A stretch of 20,240 nucleotides of DNA from an uncultured Mycoplasmatota bacterium. GTDB lineage: Bacteria > Bacillota_I > Bacilli_A > RF39 > UBA660. The DNA is taken from NCBI GenBank assembly GCA_900556025.1, contig USNG01000028.1:1-20240 (forward strand). Reading direction: 5' to 3'. This document shows, piece by piece, positions 13,088-20,240 of the stretch. The notes beneath the pieces were generated by a model, which was given only the letters and a program-made list of their open reading frames with translations, was not told the DNA's origin and did not search any database. Positions within the stretch are counted from its first letter, which is position 1, and each line of letters starts with the position of its first letter. A program made the translations under genes and the position numbers.

Positions 13088-14332
13088 ATGAGTAGTATTC
13101 ATGTAACAAGCGAAATCGGAAAGTTAAAGAAAGTATTGCTTCATAGACCTGGTAATGAATTATTAAATTTAACACCAGATACATTAGGAGAATTACTTTT
13201 CGATGACATTCCATATTTGGAGGATGCTCAGAAAGAACATGATGCATTTGCTGCAGCTTTAAGAGAGAATGGAGTAGAAGTTGTTTATCTTGAAGATTTA
13301 GTTGCTGATGTTATTAAAGATGATAACGTTCGTACTAAATTTATTAAACAATTTATTAAAGAAGCAGGAATACATACCATTAAATATCGTAATCTAGTTT
13401 TTAGCTTCTTAGATGATATCAAAGATCCAAAACAATTAGTATTACAAACAATGGAAGGCATTCAAATTAAAGATCTACCAGTTCACAAAAGAGATGTTGA
13501 AAAAACTCTTGTTGATCTAGTTGATGAACCAGAAAAATTTATTGCAGCACCTATGCCTAACTTATATTTCACTAGAGACAATTTTGCTAGTGTAGGTGAA
13601 GGAGCTAATTTAAATCATATGTATTCAGTAACTAGAAACAGAGAATGCATTTATGCTGAATATGTTTTTAAATACCATGAAGGCTTTAAAGACACACCTT
13701 TATATTACAATAGAGGATATCATTGGCATACTGAAGGTGGAGATGTTCTAAATATTAATGAACATATTGTAGCTATCGGTATTTCACAAAGAACAGAAGC
13801 AGCAGCTATTGACCAAATTGCTAAAAACTTCTTTAAGGATGAAACTTGCAAAATTGATACAATTTTAGCATTTAGTATTCCTGAATCAAGAGCGTTCATG
13901 CATTTGGACACTGTATTTACTCAAATTGATAAATACACATTTACATATCATCCTGGTATTTCTGAAACACTTCAAGTTTACGAAATTACTGAAGGATACG
14001 ATCCTACAACTTATGAGGATTTAAATGTTAAAGAGGTTACTGGTTCATTATCAGAAATCTTAGAAAAATATTTACATCATGAAGTAACACTTATTCCATG
14101 TGCTGGCGGAGACAAAGTTGCTTCTGAAAGAGAACAATGGAATGATGGATCTAATACTTTATGTATTGCTCCTGGTGTTGTAGTTGTATATGATCGTAAC
14201 AATGTTACAAACCAAGTTTTACGTGACGCTGGGCTAAAGGTAATTGAGATACATGGCGCTGAATTGGGGCGTGGTCGTGGTGGACCAAGATGTATGTCTA
14301 TGCCATTAGTAAGGGAGGACGTTAAATGGTAA
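13088..14332 (+). CDS. arcA: arginine deiminase
   Basis: 414 residues from ATG 13088, the family length. It hydrolyses arginine to citrulline and ammonia, the first step of the cytosolic ADI pathway. This start has the SD AAGGGAGA and begins with the usual [18 protein letters not shown]. Upstream in-frame codons run back through the terminator and promoter and are not translated. The catalytic set is complete: Asp164 in FTRD, Glu216 in HTEGGD, His272 and Asp274 in HLDTVF, and the nucleophile Cys402 in [11 protein letters not shown]. It overlaps arcB by 7 bases. Arginine codons here often use CGT, unlike the AGA-rich neighbours outside the operon, in keeping with high expression. Confidence 0.97.
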   Translation: MSSIHVTSEIGKLKKVLLHRPGNELLNLTPDTLGELLFDDIPYLEDAQKEHDAFAAALRENGVEVVYLEDLVADVIKDDNVRTKFIKQFIKEAGIHTIKYRNLVFSFLDDIKDPKQLVLQTMEGIQIKDLPVHKRDVEKTLVDLVDEPEKFIAAPMPNLYFTRDNFASVGEGANLNHMYSVTRNRECIYAEYVFKYHEGFKDTPLYYNRGYHWHTEGGDVLNINEHIVAIGISQRTEAAAIDQIAKNFFKDETCKIDTILAFSIPESRAFMHLDTVFTQIDKYTFTYHPGISETLQVYEITEGYDPTTYEDLNVKEVTGSLSEILEKYLHHEVTLIPCAGGDKVASEREQWNDGSNTLCIAPGVVVVYDRNNVTNQVLRDAGLKVIEIHGAELGRGRGGPRCMSMPLVREDVKW

Positions 14333-15321
14333 ACTTAAAAGGGAGAGATTTTCTAAAACTTTTAGATTATACTCCAGAAGAAATCAGACATTTATTAAAT
14401 GTAGCAATTGATTTAAAAAGAAAGAAACGTAATGGTGAACCTCATCGTTACCTAGTTGGAAAACAAATAGCAATGATATTTGAAAAAGATTCAACTAGAA
14501 CAAGATGTGCTTTTGAAGCAGGAGCACACGATCTAGGTATGCAAGCAACATATCTAGGACCAACTGGATCTCAAATGGGTAAAAAAGAAACTATTGAAGA
14601 TACAGCTCGTGTTTTAGATAAAATGTATGATGGTATTGAATATCGTGGCTTCGGTCAAGAAATAGTAGAAAGCTTAGCTAAATATAGTAAAGTTCCTGTA
14701 TGGAATGGTTTAACAAATGAATTCCATCCAACACAAATGTTAGCTGACGTAATGACTATTCAAGAAGAATTTGGAGACCTAAAAGGTCGTAAATTAGTTT
14801 TCTGTGGAGACGCAAGAAATAATGTTGGAAATTCTTTAATGGTTGTCAGCGTTAAACTTGGAATGAACTTTGCATGTTGTGCACCAAAAAATCTATGGCC
14901 AGAAGAATCTTTAGTTAACGAATGCAAACAAATAGCAGCTGAAACAGGTGCAACAATTACATTGACTGAGGACATTATGGAAGGTACTAAAGATGCAGAC
15001 GCAATTTATACAGACGTTTGGGTATCTATGGGAGAACCAATGGAATTATGGCAAGAAAGAATTAATCTTTTAAAACCATATCAAGTTACAATGCAAGTTA
15101 TGAATAATGCTAAAGAAAACGCAATATTCCTACATTGCTTACCTTCTTTTCACAACAATGAAACTACTATAGGTAAAGAAATCGAAGAAAAATTTGGAAT
15201 TAAAGAAATGGAAGTTACAGACGAAGTATTTGAATCTAGTAAGTCTCGTGTCTTCGAGGAGGCTGAAAACAGACTTCATACTATTAAAGCTGTAATGTTG
15301 GAGACTTTAAAAGATGAGTAA
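14326..15321 (+). CDS. arcB: ornithine carbamoyltransferase (catabolic)
   Basis: 331 residues, full length. In this setting it cleaves citrulline with phosphate to ornithine and carbamoyl phosphate. Key motifs are STRTR (56-60, carbamoyl phosphate binding), HPTQ (134-137), the [13 protein letters not shown] ornithine-domain strand and HCLP (270-273). The start lies within the end of arcA and is preceded by AGGGAGG (14312-14318). Its end overlaps the arcC-fusion start by 8 bases, so the three genes are probably translationally linked. The role is called catabolic because of the arcA and arcC neighbours; no arginine biosynthesis gene is nearby. Confidence 0.97.
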   Translation: MVNLKGRDFLKLLDYTPEEIRHLLNVAIDLKRKKRNGEPHRYLVGKQIAMIFEKDSTRTRCAFEAGAHDLGMQATYLGPTGSQMGKKETIEDTARVLDKMYDGIEYRGFGQEIVESLAKYSKVPVWNGLTNEFHPTQMLADVMTIQEEFGDLKGRKLVFCGDARNNVGNSLMVVSVKLGMNFACCAPKNLWPEESLVNECKQIAAETGATITLTEDIMEGTKDADAIYTDVWVSMGEPMELWQERINLLKPYQVTMQVMNNAKENAIFLHCLPSFHNNETTIGKEIEEKFGIKEMEVTDEVFESSKSRVFEEAENRLHTIKAVMLETLKDE

Positions 15322-17698
15322 AATTGTTATTGCATTAGGTGGAAATGCATTAGGAAAAAATCCAGATGAACAACAAGCAGTAATTGAAAAAACTGTTAGA
15401 CATTTGGTTGATATCATCGAGTCTGGAAATGAAGTTGTAATAACTCACGGAAATGGTCCACAAGTTGGTATGATTTATGAATCAATGAAAGGTGATAACA
15501 TACCATTTGCTGAAAGTGGAGCAATGTCTCAAGGATATATTGGATATCAATTACAACAAACTTTAAAAGATGAATTAGACAAACGTGGTATCAAAAAAAG
15601 CGTTGTTACTGTTGTAACACAAGTCGAAGTAGATAAAAAAGATCCTGCTTTTGACAATCCAACAAAACCAATTGGAGCATTTTTAACTAAAGAAGAAGCA
15701 GAAGCAAAAAGAAAGATAGACAAAGCAATCTATAAAGAAGATGCTGGAAGAGGATATCGTAAAGTAGTTGCTTCTCCAAAACCAAAGAAAATTCTTGAGT
15801 TAACTACAATTGAAAAATTAATGAATGAAGGCACTATTGTTATTGCTTGTGGTGGAGGTGGAATTCCAGTAATCAAAACAAAAGAAGATGGTTATGAAGG
15901 AATTGATGCTGTAATCGATAAAGATAGAACAAGTGCTTTACTAGCAAAAGAAATCAATGCTGACAAATTATTAATTTTAACTGATGTAGAAAAAGTTTGC
16001 ATCAATTATAAAAAAGAAAATGAAACTCAAATTGATAAAATGTCAGTAGCTGAAGCTCGTGTTTCAATGAGACATGAAGAATTTAAAGAAGGCAGCATGT
16101 TACCAAAAGTAGAAGCTGCAGTTGACTTTGCTAAATCTACAGAACATGAAGCAATAATTACTTCATTAGATAAGGCAGAGGAAGCACTAGAAGGAAAGAA
16201 TGGTACACTAATTTATAATGATCAAATTAAAAAAGAACCAGAAAAGAAACGTGCTTCATTCTCATTAAGTGCATTTACAATTATATTATTATTAATATTT
16301 ATTTTAGCACTATTAACACATTTATTACCAACAGCTGTTATGAACGAAGGTGAATTAGTAAATGGTAGTGGAGTAGTAGGTGCTACATTAGCACAAACTC
16401 TATTAGCACCAGTTCAAGGATTTGGCGATGCTATTGATATTTGTGTATTTATCCTAATTTTAGGAGCATTCCTAAATGTAGTTAATTCAACTAAATCAAT
16501 TGAGACTGGAATTCAAGTTTTAATTAAAAAATTACATGGAAAAGAATTAGTATTAATTCCAATTCTTATGACATTATTCTCAATTGGTGGAACAACATAT
16601 GGAATGTTAGAAGAAACTGTAGGTTTTTATGCATTACTTGCTGTAACAATGGTAGCAGCAGGAATGGATACAGTTGTATCTTCTGCAATAGTTCTTTTAG
16701 GAGCTGGATCTGGTGTTTTAGGTTCAACAGTTAACCCATTTGCTGTAGGTGTTGCTGTTGATGCAGCTAAAAAAGTATTACCAGAAGGAACAGCTATTAG
16801 TCAAGGAACAATTATTGCTTTAGGCGCAATATTATGGATAACAACATTAGTTATTTCAATATTATTTGTAATGTCTTATGCTAAAAAAGTAATTAAGAAA
16901 AAAGGTTCAACAATATTAAGCCTTCAAGAACAAAAAGCTATGGAAGCTACATATGGTGAAGATGAAGTACAAAAAGATGTAACTTTAACTGGAAAACAAA
17001 AAGCTACATTATTACTATTTGCATTTACATTTATAATCATGATTATAAGCTTTATTCCATGGGAAGACTTTGGAATTACATTCTTTGTTGAACATAAAAT
17101 TTTAGGTTTATCTTGGTTAGCTGGTTGTCCAATAGGTCAATGGTATTTCCAAGAAGCAACATTATGGTTCTTAATTATGACTATCGCTATTGCAATTGTT
17201 AACGGTATGAAAGAAAAAGAAATCGTTGATAAAATTGTAGATGGTGCTGATGACATGGTTGGCGTAATTTTAATTATTGCTGTAGCACGTGGTGCTTCAA
17301 TATTAATGAAAGCAACATATTTAGATAATTATCTAATTTATAACGTAGCTGAAATGTTAAAACAAGTACCAAAAGGAGTATTCGCTCCATTAAATTATAT
17401 CTTCCATACTGTTTTATCAGTACTTGTACCATCAAGTAGTGGTTTAGCAACATTATCTGCTCCAATTATGGCTCCACTTGCAAATCAAGTAGGATACAGT
17501 GTTGAAGCAACAATAATGGGAATGGTAGCTGCAAATGGATTTGTAAACTTATTTACACCAACTTGTGGAGCTATTATGGGAGGTTTAGCATTAGCAAAAG
17601 TAGAATATACTACATGGATTAAATGGGTAACTAAAGTATTAGTTGTGATATTTATAGTAAATATTGCGGTTCTAACACTTGCAATGCTAGTTTTATAA
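15314..17698 (+). CDS. arcC: carbamate kinase fused to a YfcC-family transporter
   Basis: 794 residues, one open frame with two complete parts. Residues 1 to about 303 are carbamate kinase, which makes ATP from carbamoyl phosphate and ADP: ALGGNAL (7-13), THGNGPQVG (44-52), PTKPIG (with Lys118), SPKPKK (154-159), ACGGGGIPV (178-186), and the GTLIYND end. A 12-residue charged linker (about 304-315) leads to a polytopic protein of about 479 residues and about 12 helices. It resembles YfcC/ArcD2-type antiporters: [27 protein letters not shown], the cytosolic loop near 525-555, [15 protein letters not shown], and [13 protein letters not shown]. YfcC-like genes normally sit beside arc genes as separate transporters. 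No Met lies near the junction and codon use is uniform, so this looks like a real fusion. Arginine/ornithine exchange is the likely job. Confidence 0.92.
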   Translation: MSKIVIALGGNALGKNPDEQQAVIEKTVRHLVDIIESGNEVVITHGNGPQVGMIYESMKGDNIPFAESGAMSQGYIGYQLQQTLKDELDKRGIKKSVVTVVTQVEVDKKDPAFDNPTKPIGAFLTKEEAEAKRKIDKAIYKEDAGRGYRKVVASPKPKKILELTTIEKLMNEGTIVIACGGGGIPVIKTKEDGYEGIDAVIDKDRTSALLAKEINADKLLILTDVEKVCINYKKENETQIDKMSVAEARVSMRHEEFKEGSMLPKVEAAVDFAKSTEHEAIITSLDKAEEALEGKNGTLIYNDQIKKEPEKKRASFSLSAFTIILLLIFILALLTHLLPTAVMNEGELVNGSGVVGATLAQTLLAPVQGFGDAIDICVFILILGAFLNVVNSTKSIETGIQVLIKKLHGKELVLIPILMTLFSIGGTTYGMLEETVGFYALLAVTMVAAGMDTVVSSAIVLLGAGSGVLGSTVNPFAVGVAVDAAKKVLPEGTAISQGTIIALGAILWITTLVISILFVMSYAKKVIKKKGSTILSLQEQKAMEATYGEDEVQKDVTLTGKQKATLLLFAFTFIIMIISFIPWEDFGITFFVEHKILGLSWLAGCPIGQWYFQEATLWFLIMTIAIAIVNGMKEKEIVDKIVDGADDMVGVILIIAVARGASILMKATYLDNYLIYNVAEMLKQVPKGVFAPLNYIFHTVLSVLVPSSSGLATLSAPIMAPLANQVGYSVEATIMGMVAANGFVNLFTPTCGAIMGGLALAKVEYTTWIKWVTKVLVVIFIVNIAVLTLAMLVL

Positions 17699-17706
17699 AA
17701 ACATTT

Positions 17707-17734
17707 AAAAGGAAGTTGTAAAAACTTCCTTTTT
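17707..17734 (+). terminator. Rho-independent terminator of the arc operon
   Basis: AAAAGGAAGTT (17707-17717) pairs with AACTTCCTTTT (17723-17733) over 11 bp, loop GTAAA, then T. The stem is nearly identical to the folA terminator at 793-820. Confidence 0.9.
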
Positions 17735-17744
17735 ATGTTAATCT

Positions 17745-17757
17745 TATAATAGGTGAG
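17745..17757 (+). promoter_or_regulatory. TATAAT and SD ahead of the amino-acid ABC importer
   Basis: TATAAT (17745-17750) directly abuts AGGTGAG (17751-17757), 3 bases from the ATG at 17761. Used as a -10 it would start RNA at about the SD, so it would make an almost leaderless mRNA. Otherwise the gene depends on read-through of the arc terminator. Confidence 0.35.
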
Positions 17758-17760
17758 AAT

Positions 17761-19206
17761 ATGAAAAAAAGAATAATTTCTATCTTAACTATGATAGTAT
17801 TAACATTTAGTTTCTTTTTTAATACTTTTCCTATGAAAGTTTTATCAAAAGAAGATGAATTAATTCTAGTAACAGAAGCAGGTTTTGCTCCATATGAATA
17901 TTACAAATCAGGTAATATAGTTGGAGTTGATATAGATATAGCAAAAAAAATTGCAGAAAAACTAAATAAAAAATTAGTAATTAAAGATGTTGCTTTTGAT
18001 TCAATTATTAGTGAAGTAAAAACTGGTAAAAGCGATTTAGGCGCAGCTGGTATATCATATACAGAAGAAAGAGCTTTAGAAGTTGATTTCACAATAAATT
18101 ATGCTTCTTCAAAACAAGTAATAATTGTAAAAAATAACAGTAATATTACTGGTTCAGATAATTTATATGGCAAAGTAGCAGTACAGCTTGGAACAACAGC
18201 AGATACATATCTTACAGAAAATTATAGTAATTTAAATATTATTAGAGAAAAAAAGTTCTTAGCAGCAATAGAAGACTTAAAAAATGATAAAGTTAATGCA
18301 GTTGTAATGGATGAATTACCTGCTCAAAAATTAATAAACGAAGACATGAAAATATTAAAGACTCCATTAGTAGTGGACAATTATGGAATGGTAGTTGCTA
18401 AAGGAAATACCGAACTATTAAACGCATGTAACGAAGTAATAAAAGAAATGCAAGAATCAAACGAAATTGATAAATTAATATTATCTCATATGGGAATAGA
18501 TAATATAGAAGATAAAAATCAAACAATAATAGATAGATTTTATAAAAGTGTTATTTATGATGGAAGATATAAATATATTTTAGAAGGTTTAAAAAACACA
18601 TTATTAATTGCTTTAGGAGCAGTTATAATTGGCGTGATTTTAGGAACAGTACTTGCTTTAATTAGAAATTATCATGAAAACACTAATAAACTTTATATAT
18701 TAAATGCATTATCTAAATTTTATATAACAGTTATTCGTGGAACACCAAGTATTCTTCAATTAATGATAATTTATTATGTAATATTTAAAACAACTTCAAT
18801 AAATATAGTGTTAGTTGGTATATTATCATTTGGTATGAATAGTGCAGCTTATGTAGCTGAAATTATAAGAGCTGGATTAAATTCAGTAGATGATGGTCAA
18901 AAAGAAGCAGGATATGCACTTGGACTTGAATATAAAAAAGTTATGGCATATATTGTATTTCCGCAAGCATTAAAAAATATTCTTCCAGCACTAGGAAATG
19001 AATTTATAACATTAGTAAAAGAAACATCAGTTGGTGCTTATATTGGAATAGTTGAATTAACAAAAGCCAGTGATATCATCGCATCACGTACATATGATTA
19101 TTTCTTCCCATTAATATTAATTGCAATTATTTATTTAGCAATCACTTATGGATTAAGTAAATTAGTTGGTATGATGGAAAAGAGGTTAAATAATGTTAGA
19201 AGTTAA
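17761..19206 (+). CDS. polar amino-acid ABC importer: binding protein fused to permease
   Basis: 481 residues. A signal peptide (MKKRIISILTM..., hydrophobic to about residue 25, no lipobox Cys) precedes a family 3 solute-binding domain (about 35-245): GFAPYEYY, VGVDIDIAKKIAEKL, FDSIISEVKTGKSDLGAAGISYTEER. From about 271 is a HisMQ-type permease with about five helices: LEGLKNTLLIALGAVIIG, FYITVIRGTPSILQL, and the EAA loop from about 382 (EAGYALGLEYKK...FPQALKNILPALGNE). This matches GlnP-type importers of Lactobacillales, in which binding protein and permease are one chain working as a homodimer. The ATPase gene overlaps its 3' end by 14 bases. Its place after the arc operon suggests arginine or a related amino acid as substrate; the ligand cannot be read from sequence. 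Confidence 0.93.
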   Translation: MKKRIISILTMIVLTFSFFFNTFPMKVLSKEDELILVTEAGFAPYEYYKSGNIVGVDIDIAKKIAEKLNKKLVIKDVAFDSIISEVKTGKSDLGAAGISYTEERALEVDFTINYASSKQVIIVKNNSNITGSDNLYGKVAVQLGTTADTYLTENYSNLNIIREKKFLAAIEDLKNDKVNAVVMDELPAQKLINEDMKILKTPLVVDNYGMVVAKGNTELLNACNEVIKEMQESNEIDKLILSHMGIDNIEDKNQTIIDRFYKSVIYDGRYKYILEGLKNTLLIALGAVIIGVILGTVLALIRNYHENTNKLYILNALSKFYITVIRGTPSILQLMIIYYVIFKTTSINIVLVGILSFGMNSAAYVAEIIRAGLNSVDDGQKEAGYALGLEYKKVMAYIVFPQALKNILPALGNEFITLVKETSVGAYIGIVELTKASDIIASRTYDYFFPLILIAIIYLAITYGLSKLVGMMEKRLNNVRS

Positions 19207-19537
19207 AAATTTAGAAAAAGCCTTTGGTAAAAAGAAAGTATTAAAGGACATTAATTTTAAGATTGATAAAGGCGATGTAATAGGTATTATTGGTCCTTCA
19301 GGATGTGGTAAATCAACTCTTTTAAGATGTATAAACCTTTTAGAAATTCCAACTTCTGGTACAATTATATTTGAAGGAAATAATATAAATTATCATCATA
19401 ATTTAGAGTCCATACGTAAGAAAATAGGAATGGTATTTCAGTCATTTAATTTATTTAATAATATGACTGTTATTGAAAATATAATTCTAGCACCAACAAA
19501 GTTAGGAATATTAACTAAAGAAGAAGCAATCAAACAA
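19193..19537 (+). CDS. amino-acid ABC transporter ATPase, N-terminal part only (truncated at a junction)
   Basis: About the first 107-115 residues of a GlnQ/ArtP-type ATPase, the energy subunit for the importer at 17761. Present are the A-loop region (EKAFGKKKVLKDI), Walker A GPSGCGKST (34-42), and the Q-loop GMVFQSFNLF (Gln83) with FNNMTVIENIILAP. At the point where family members continue with a helix leading to the LSGGQ signature and Walker B, the frame switches to pyruvate phosphate dikinase. Signature, Walker B, D- and H-loops are all absent, so this piece cannot be a working ATPase. The start overlaps the permease by 14 bases with AGAGG upstream. The natural gene is presumably complete in the genome. 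Confidence 0.88.
19511..19537. other. probable assembly junction between two unrelated genes
   Basis: The protein changes from ABC ATPase to PPDK within TKEEAIKQ, a string natural to both families. The 18 bases 19511-19528 also occur exactly at 15683-15700 in arcC, showing that this A/G-rich word recurs and can mislead an assembler. One 60-base block before the junction (19441-19500) has 12 G/C; blocks 19621-19680 and 19801-19860 have 27 each. Confidence 0.8.
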
Positions 19538-20240
19538 GTTGATCCTTATTCAGTTTACCAAGTTTTACTTCCTTGTTTCAATCCTGCAGCTGTTAAATAT
19601 GCTCACAAAGTTTCAAAAGGTGTAAACGCTTCTCCTGGAGCTGCTGTTGGTAAAATCGTATTTGATACGGAAGAAGCTGCTCAAAGAGGTGAAGCAGGTG
19701 AAAAAGTTATCTTGGTTCGTGTAGAAACTTGCCCTGATGATATTCACGGTATGGCTGTATCTCAAGGTGTTTTAACACTTCGTGGCGGAATGACATCTCA
19801 CGCAGCAGTTGTTGCAAAAGGTATGGGTAAACCTTGTGTTTCAGGTTGCGAAGACATGAAAATTGACTTGGCAAACGAAACTTTGACAGGTTGTGACGGT
19901 GCTGTTTACCACAAAGATGACGTAATTTCTCTTGATGGCGGTAAAGGTATCGTTATGGACGGTGCTGTTAAACTTGTAGATGCAAAAATTGACGAAAACT
20001 GGAACAAATTTTTCTCTTGGGTTGATGAAATCAGAGAGTTAGAAGTTGAAGCAAACGCTGATACTCCTAAAGATATCGAAAACGCATTGAAATTTGGTGC
20101 TGAAGGTGTTGGTCTTTGCAGAACTGAACACATGTTCATGGATCCTGACAGATTGCCTTGGGTTCAAAAAATGATTATTGCAGGTACTCGTGAAGCAAGA
20201 AAAGAAGCTTTAGATAAACTTCTTCCAATGCAATACGCTG
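19514..20240 (+). CDS. ppdK: pyruvate phosphate dikinase, internal part (no N-terminus, cut by right edge)
   Basis: About 240 residues from the middle of PPDK, which interconverts pyruvate, ATP and Pi with PEP, AMP and PPi. Recognised from VDP...LLPCFNPAA, KGVNASPGAAVGKIVF, the phosphohistidine domain LRGGMTSHAAVVAKGMGKPCVSGC (catalytic His codon 19799-19801), and the start of the PEP-binding barrel: ANADTPKDIENALKFGAEGVGLCRTEHMF. The N-terminal ATP-grasp domain is missing; the ABC ATPase frame stands in its place. Leu TTG, Asn AAC, Asp GAC and Gly GGC are frequent, unlike the TTA/AAT/GAT-dominated genes upstream. The exact left end is unclear because TKEEAIKQ fits both families. Most likely brought in by a misjoin. 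Confidence 0.9.

Noticed and set aside
15683..15700. 18-base exact repeat (also 19511-19528) as a mobile or recombination site
   Set aside because: It encodes LTKEEA in both places and is a common codon string in AT-rich genomes. It is better explained as coincidence that helped a misassembly.
19906..20139. Minus-strand ORF inside the PPDK segment
   Set aside because: It is antisense to a clearly conserved PPDK barrel region and resembles no known protein.
19193..20240. Genuine ABC ATPase-PPDK fusion enzyme
   Set aside because: The ATPase lacks its signature, Walker B and H-loop, and the PPDK lacks its ATP-grasp domain. A fusion removing the core of both makes no functional sense and coincides with a shared low-complexity word.
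1..20240. Mollicute code 4 genome (suggested by the strong AT bias)
   Set aside because: TGA serves as a true stop at 5102-5104 and 7701-7703, and conserved tryptophans are TGG.

Overview
The window is strongly AT-rich bacterial DNA that is almost entirely coding on the + strand. Several features point to a low-GC Gram-positive (Bacillota): purine-rich Shine-Dalgarno (SD) sites, a class B sortase, LiaF/LiaG-type envelope-stress proteins, a YjcZ-type tiny sporulation-associated protein, an L19 leader-like RNA and a full arginine deiminase operon. TGA is used as a stop (for example at 5102-5104 and 7701-7703) and tryptophans are TGG, so the standard code applies and this is not a code-4 Mollicute. 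A gut lineage of Bacilli such as RF39 or Erysipelotrichales-like is my guess; the family cannot be fixed from the sequence alone. No tRNA, rRNA, CRISPR array or insertion sequence was seen, and no gene-free stretch exceeds 300 bases.

Layout. 1-775: end of thymidylate synthase (thyA) and dihydrofolate reductase (folA), ending at a bidirectional terminator shared with a convergent YjcZ-like gene (820-1005, minus). 1122-4009: an FtsW/RodA flippase-polymerase, ribosomal protein L19 behind a probable autoregulatory leader, signal peptidase I, and an unknown membrane-anchored protein. 4072-5901: a MazG-like pyrophosphohydrolase with a LiaF-like/LiaG-like pair. 6066-9588: a three-gene membrane operon (DUF975-CmpB fusion, metallophosphoesterase, class B sortase). 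9664-11416: a UgtP/MGD1-type glycolipid glycosyltransferase and a DedA protein. 11487-12832: a possible 30-codon upstream ORF overlapping an ASCH-aminoglycoside-phosphotransferase-like fusion.

13088-17698 is the arginine deiminase (ADI) operon. arcA and arcB overlap slightly, and the third gene is a single 794-residue ORF that joins carbamate kinase to a YfcC-type transporter. The last enzyme of the pathway and the probable substrate/product exchanger are therefore one polypeptide. Next comes a polar amino-acid ABC importer whose binding protein and permease are also fused (17761-19206), followed by the start of its ATPase. This pair could supply arginine to the ADI pathway for ATP and ammonia production.

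The ATPase gene is cut off after about 110 residues, before its signature and Walker B motifs. It runs in frame into the middle of pyruvate phosphate dikinase (ppdK), whose synonymous codon use differs. The switch lies in an 18-base A-rich stretch that also occurs identically in arcC. I read this as an assembly misjoin, so sequence after about 19514-19537 should not be assumed to belong to this genome. The most interesting biology is the carbamate kinase-transporter fusion, then the ASCH-kinase fusion and the RNA/DNA structures upstream of rplS and arcA.
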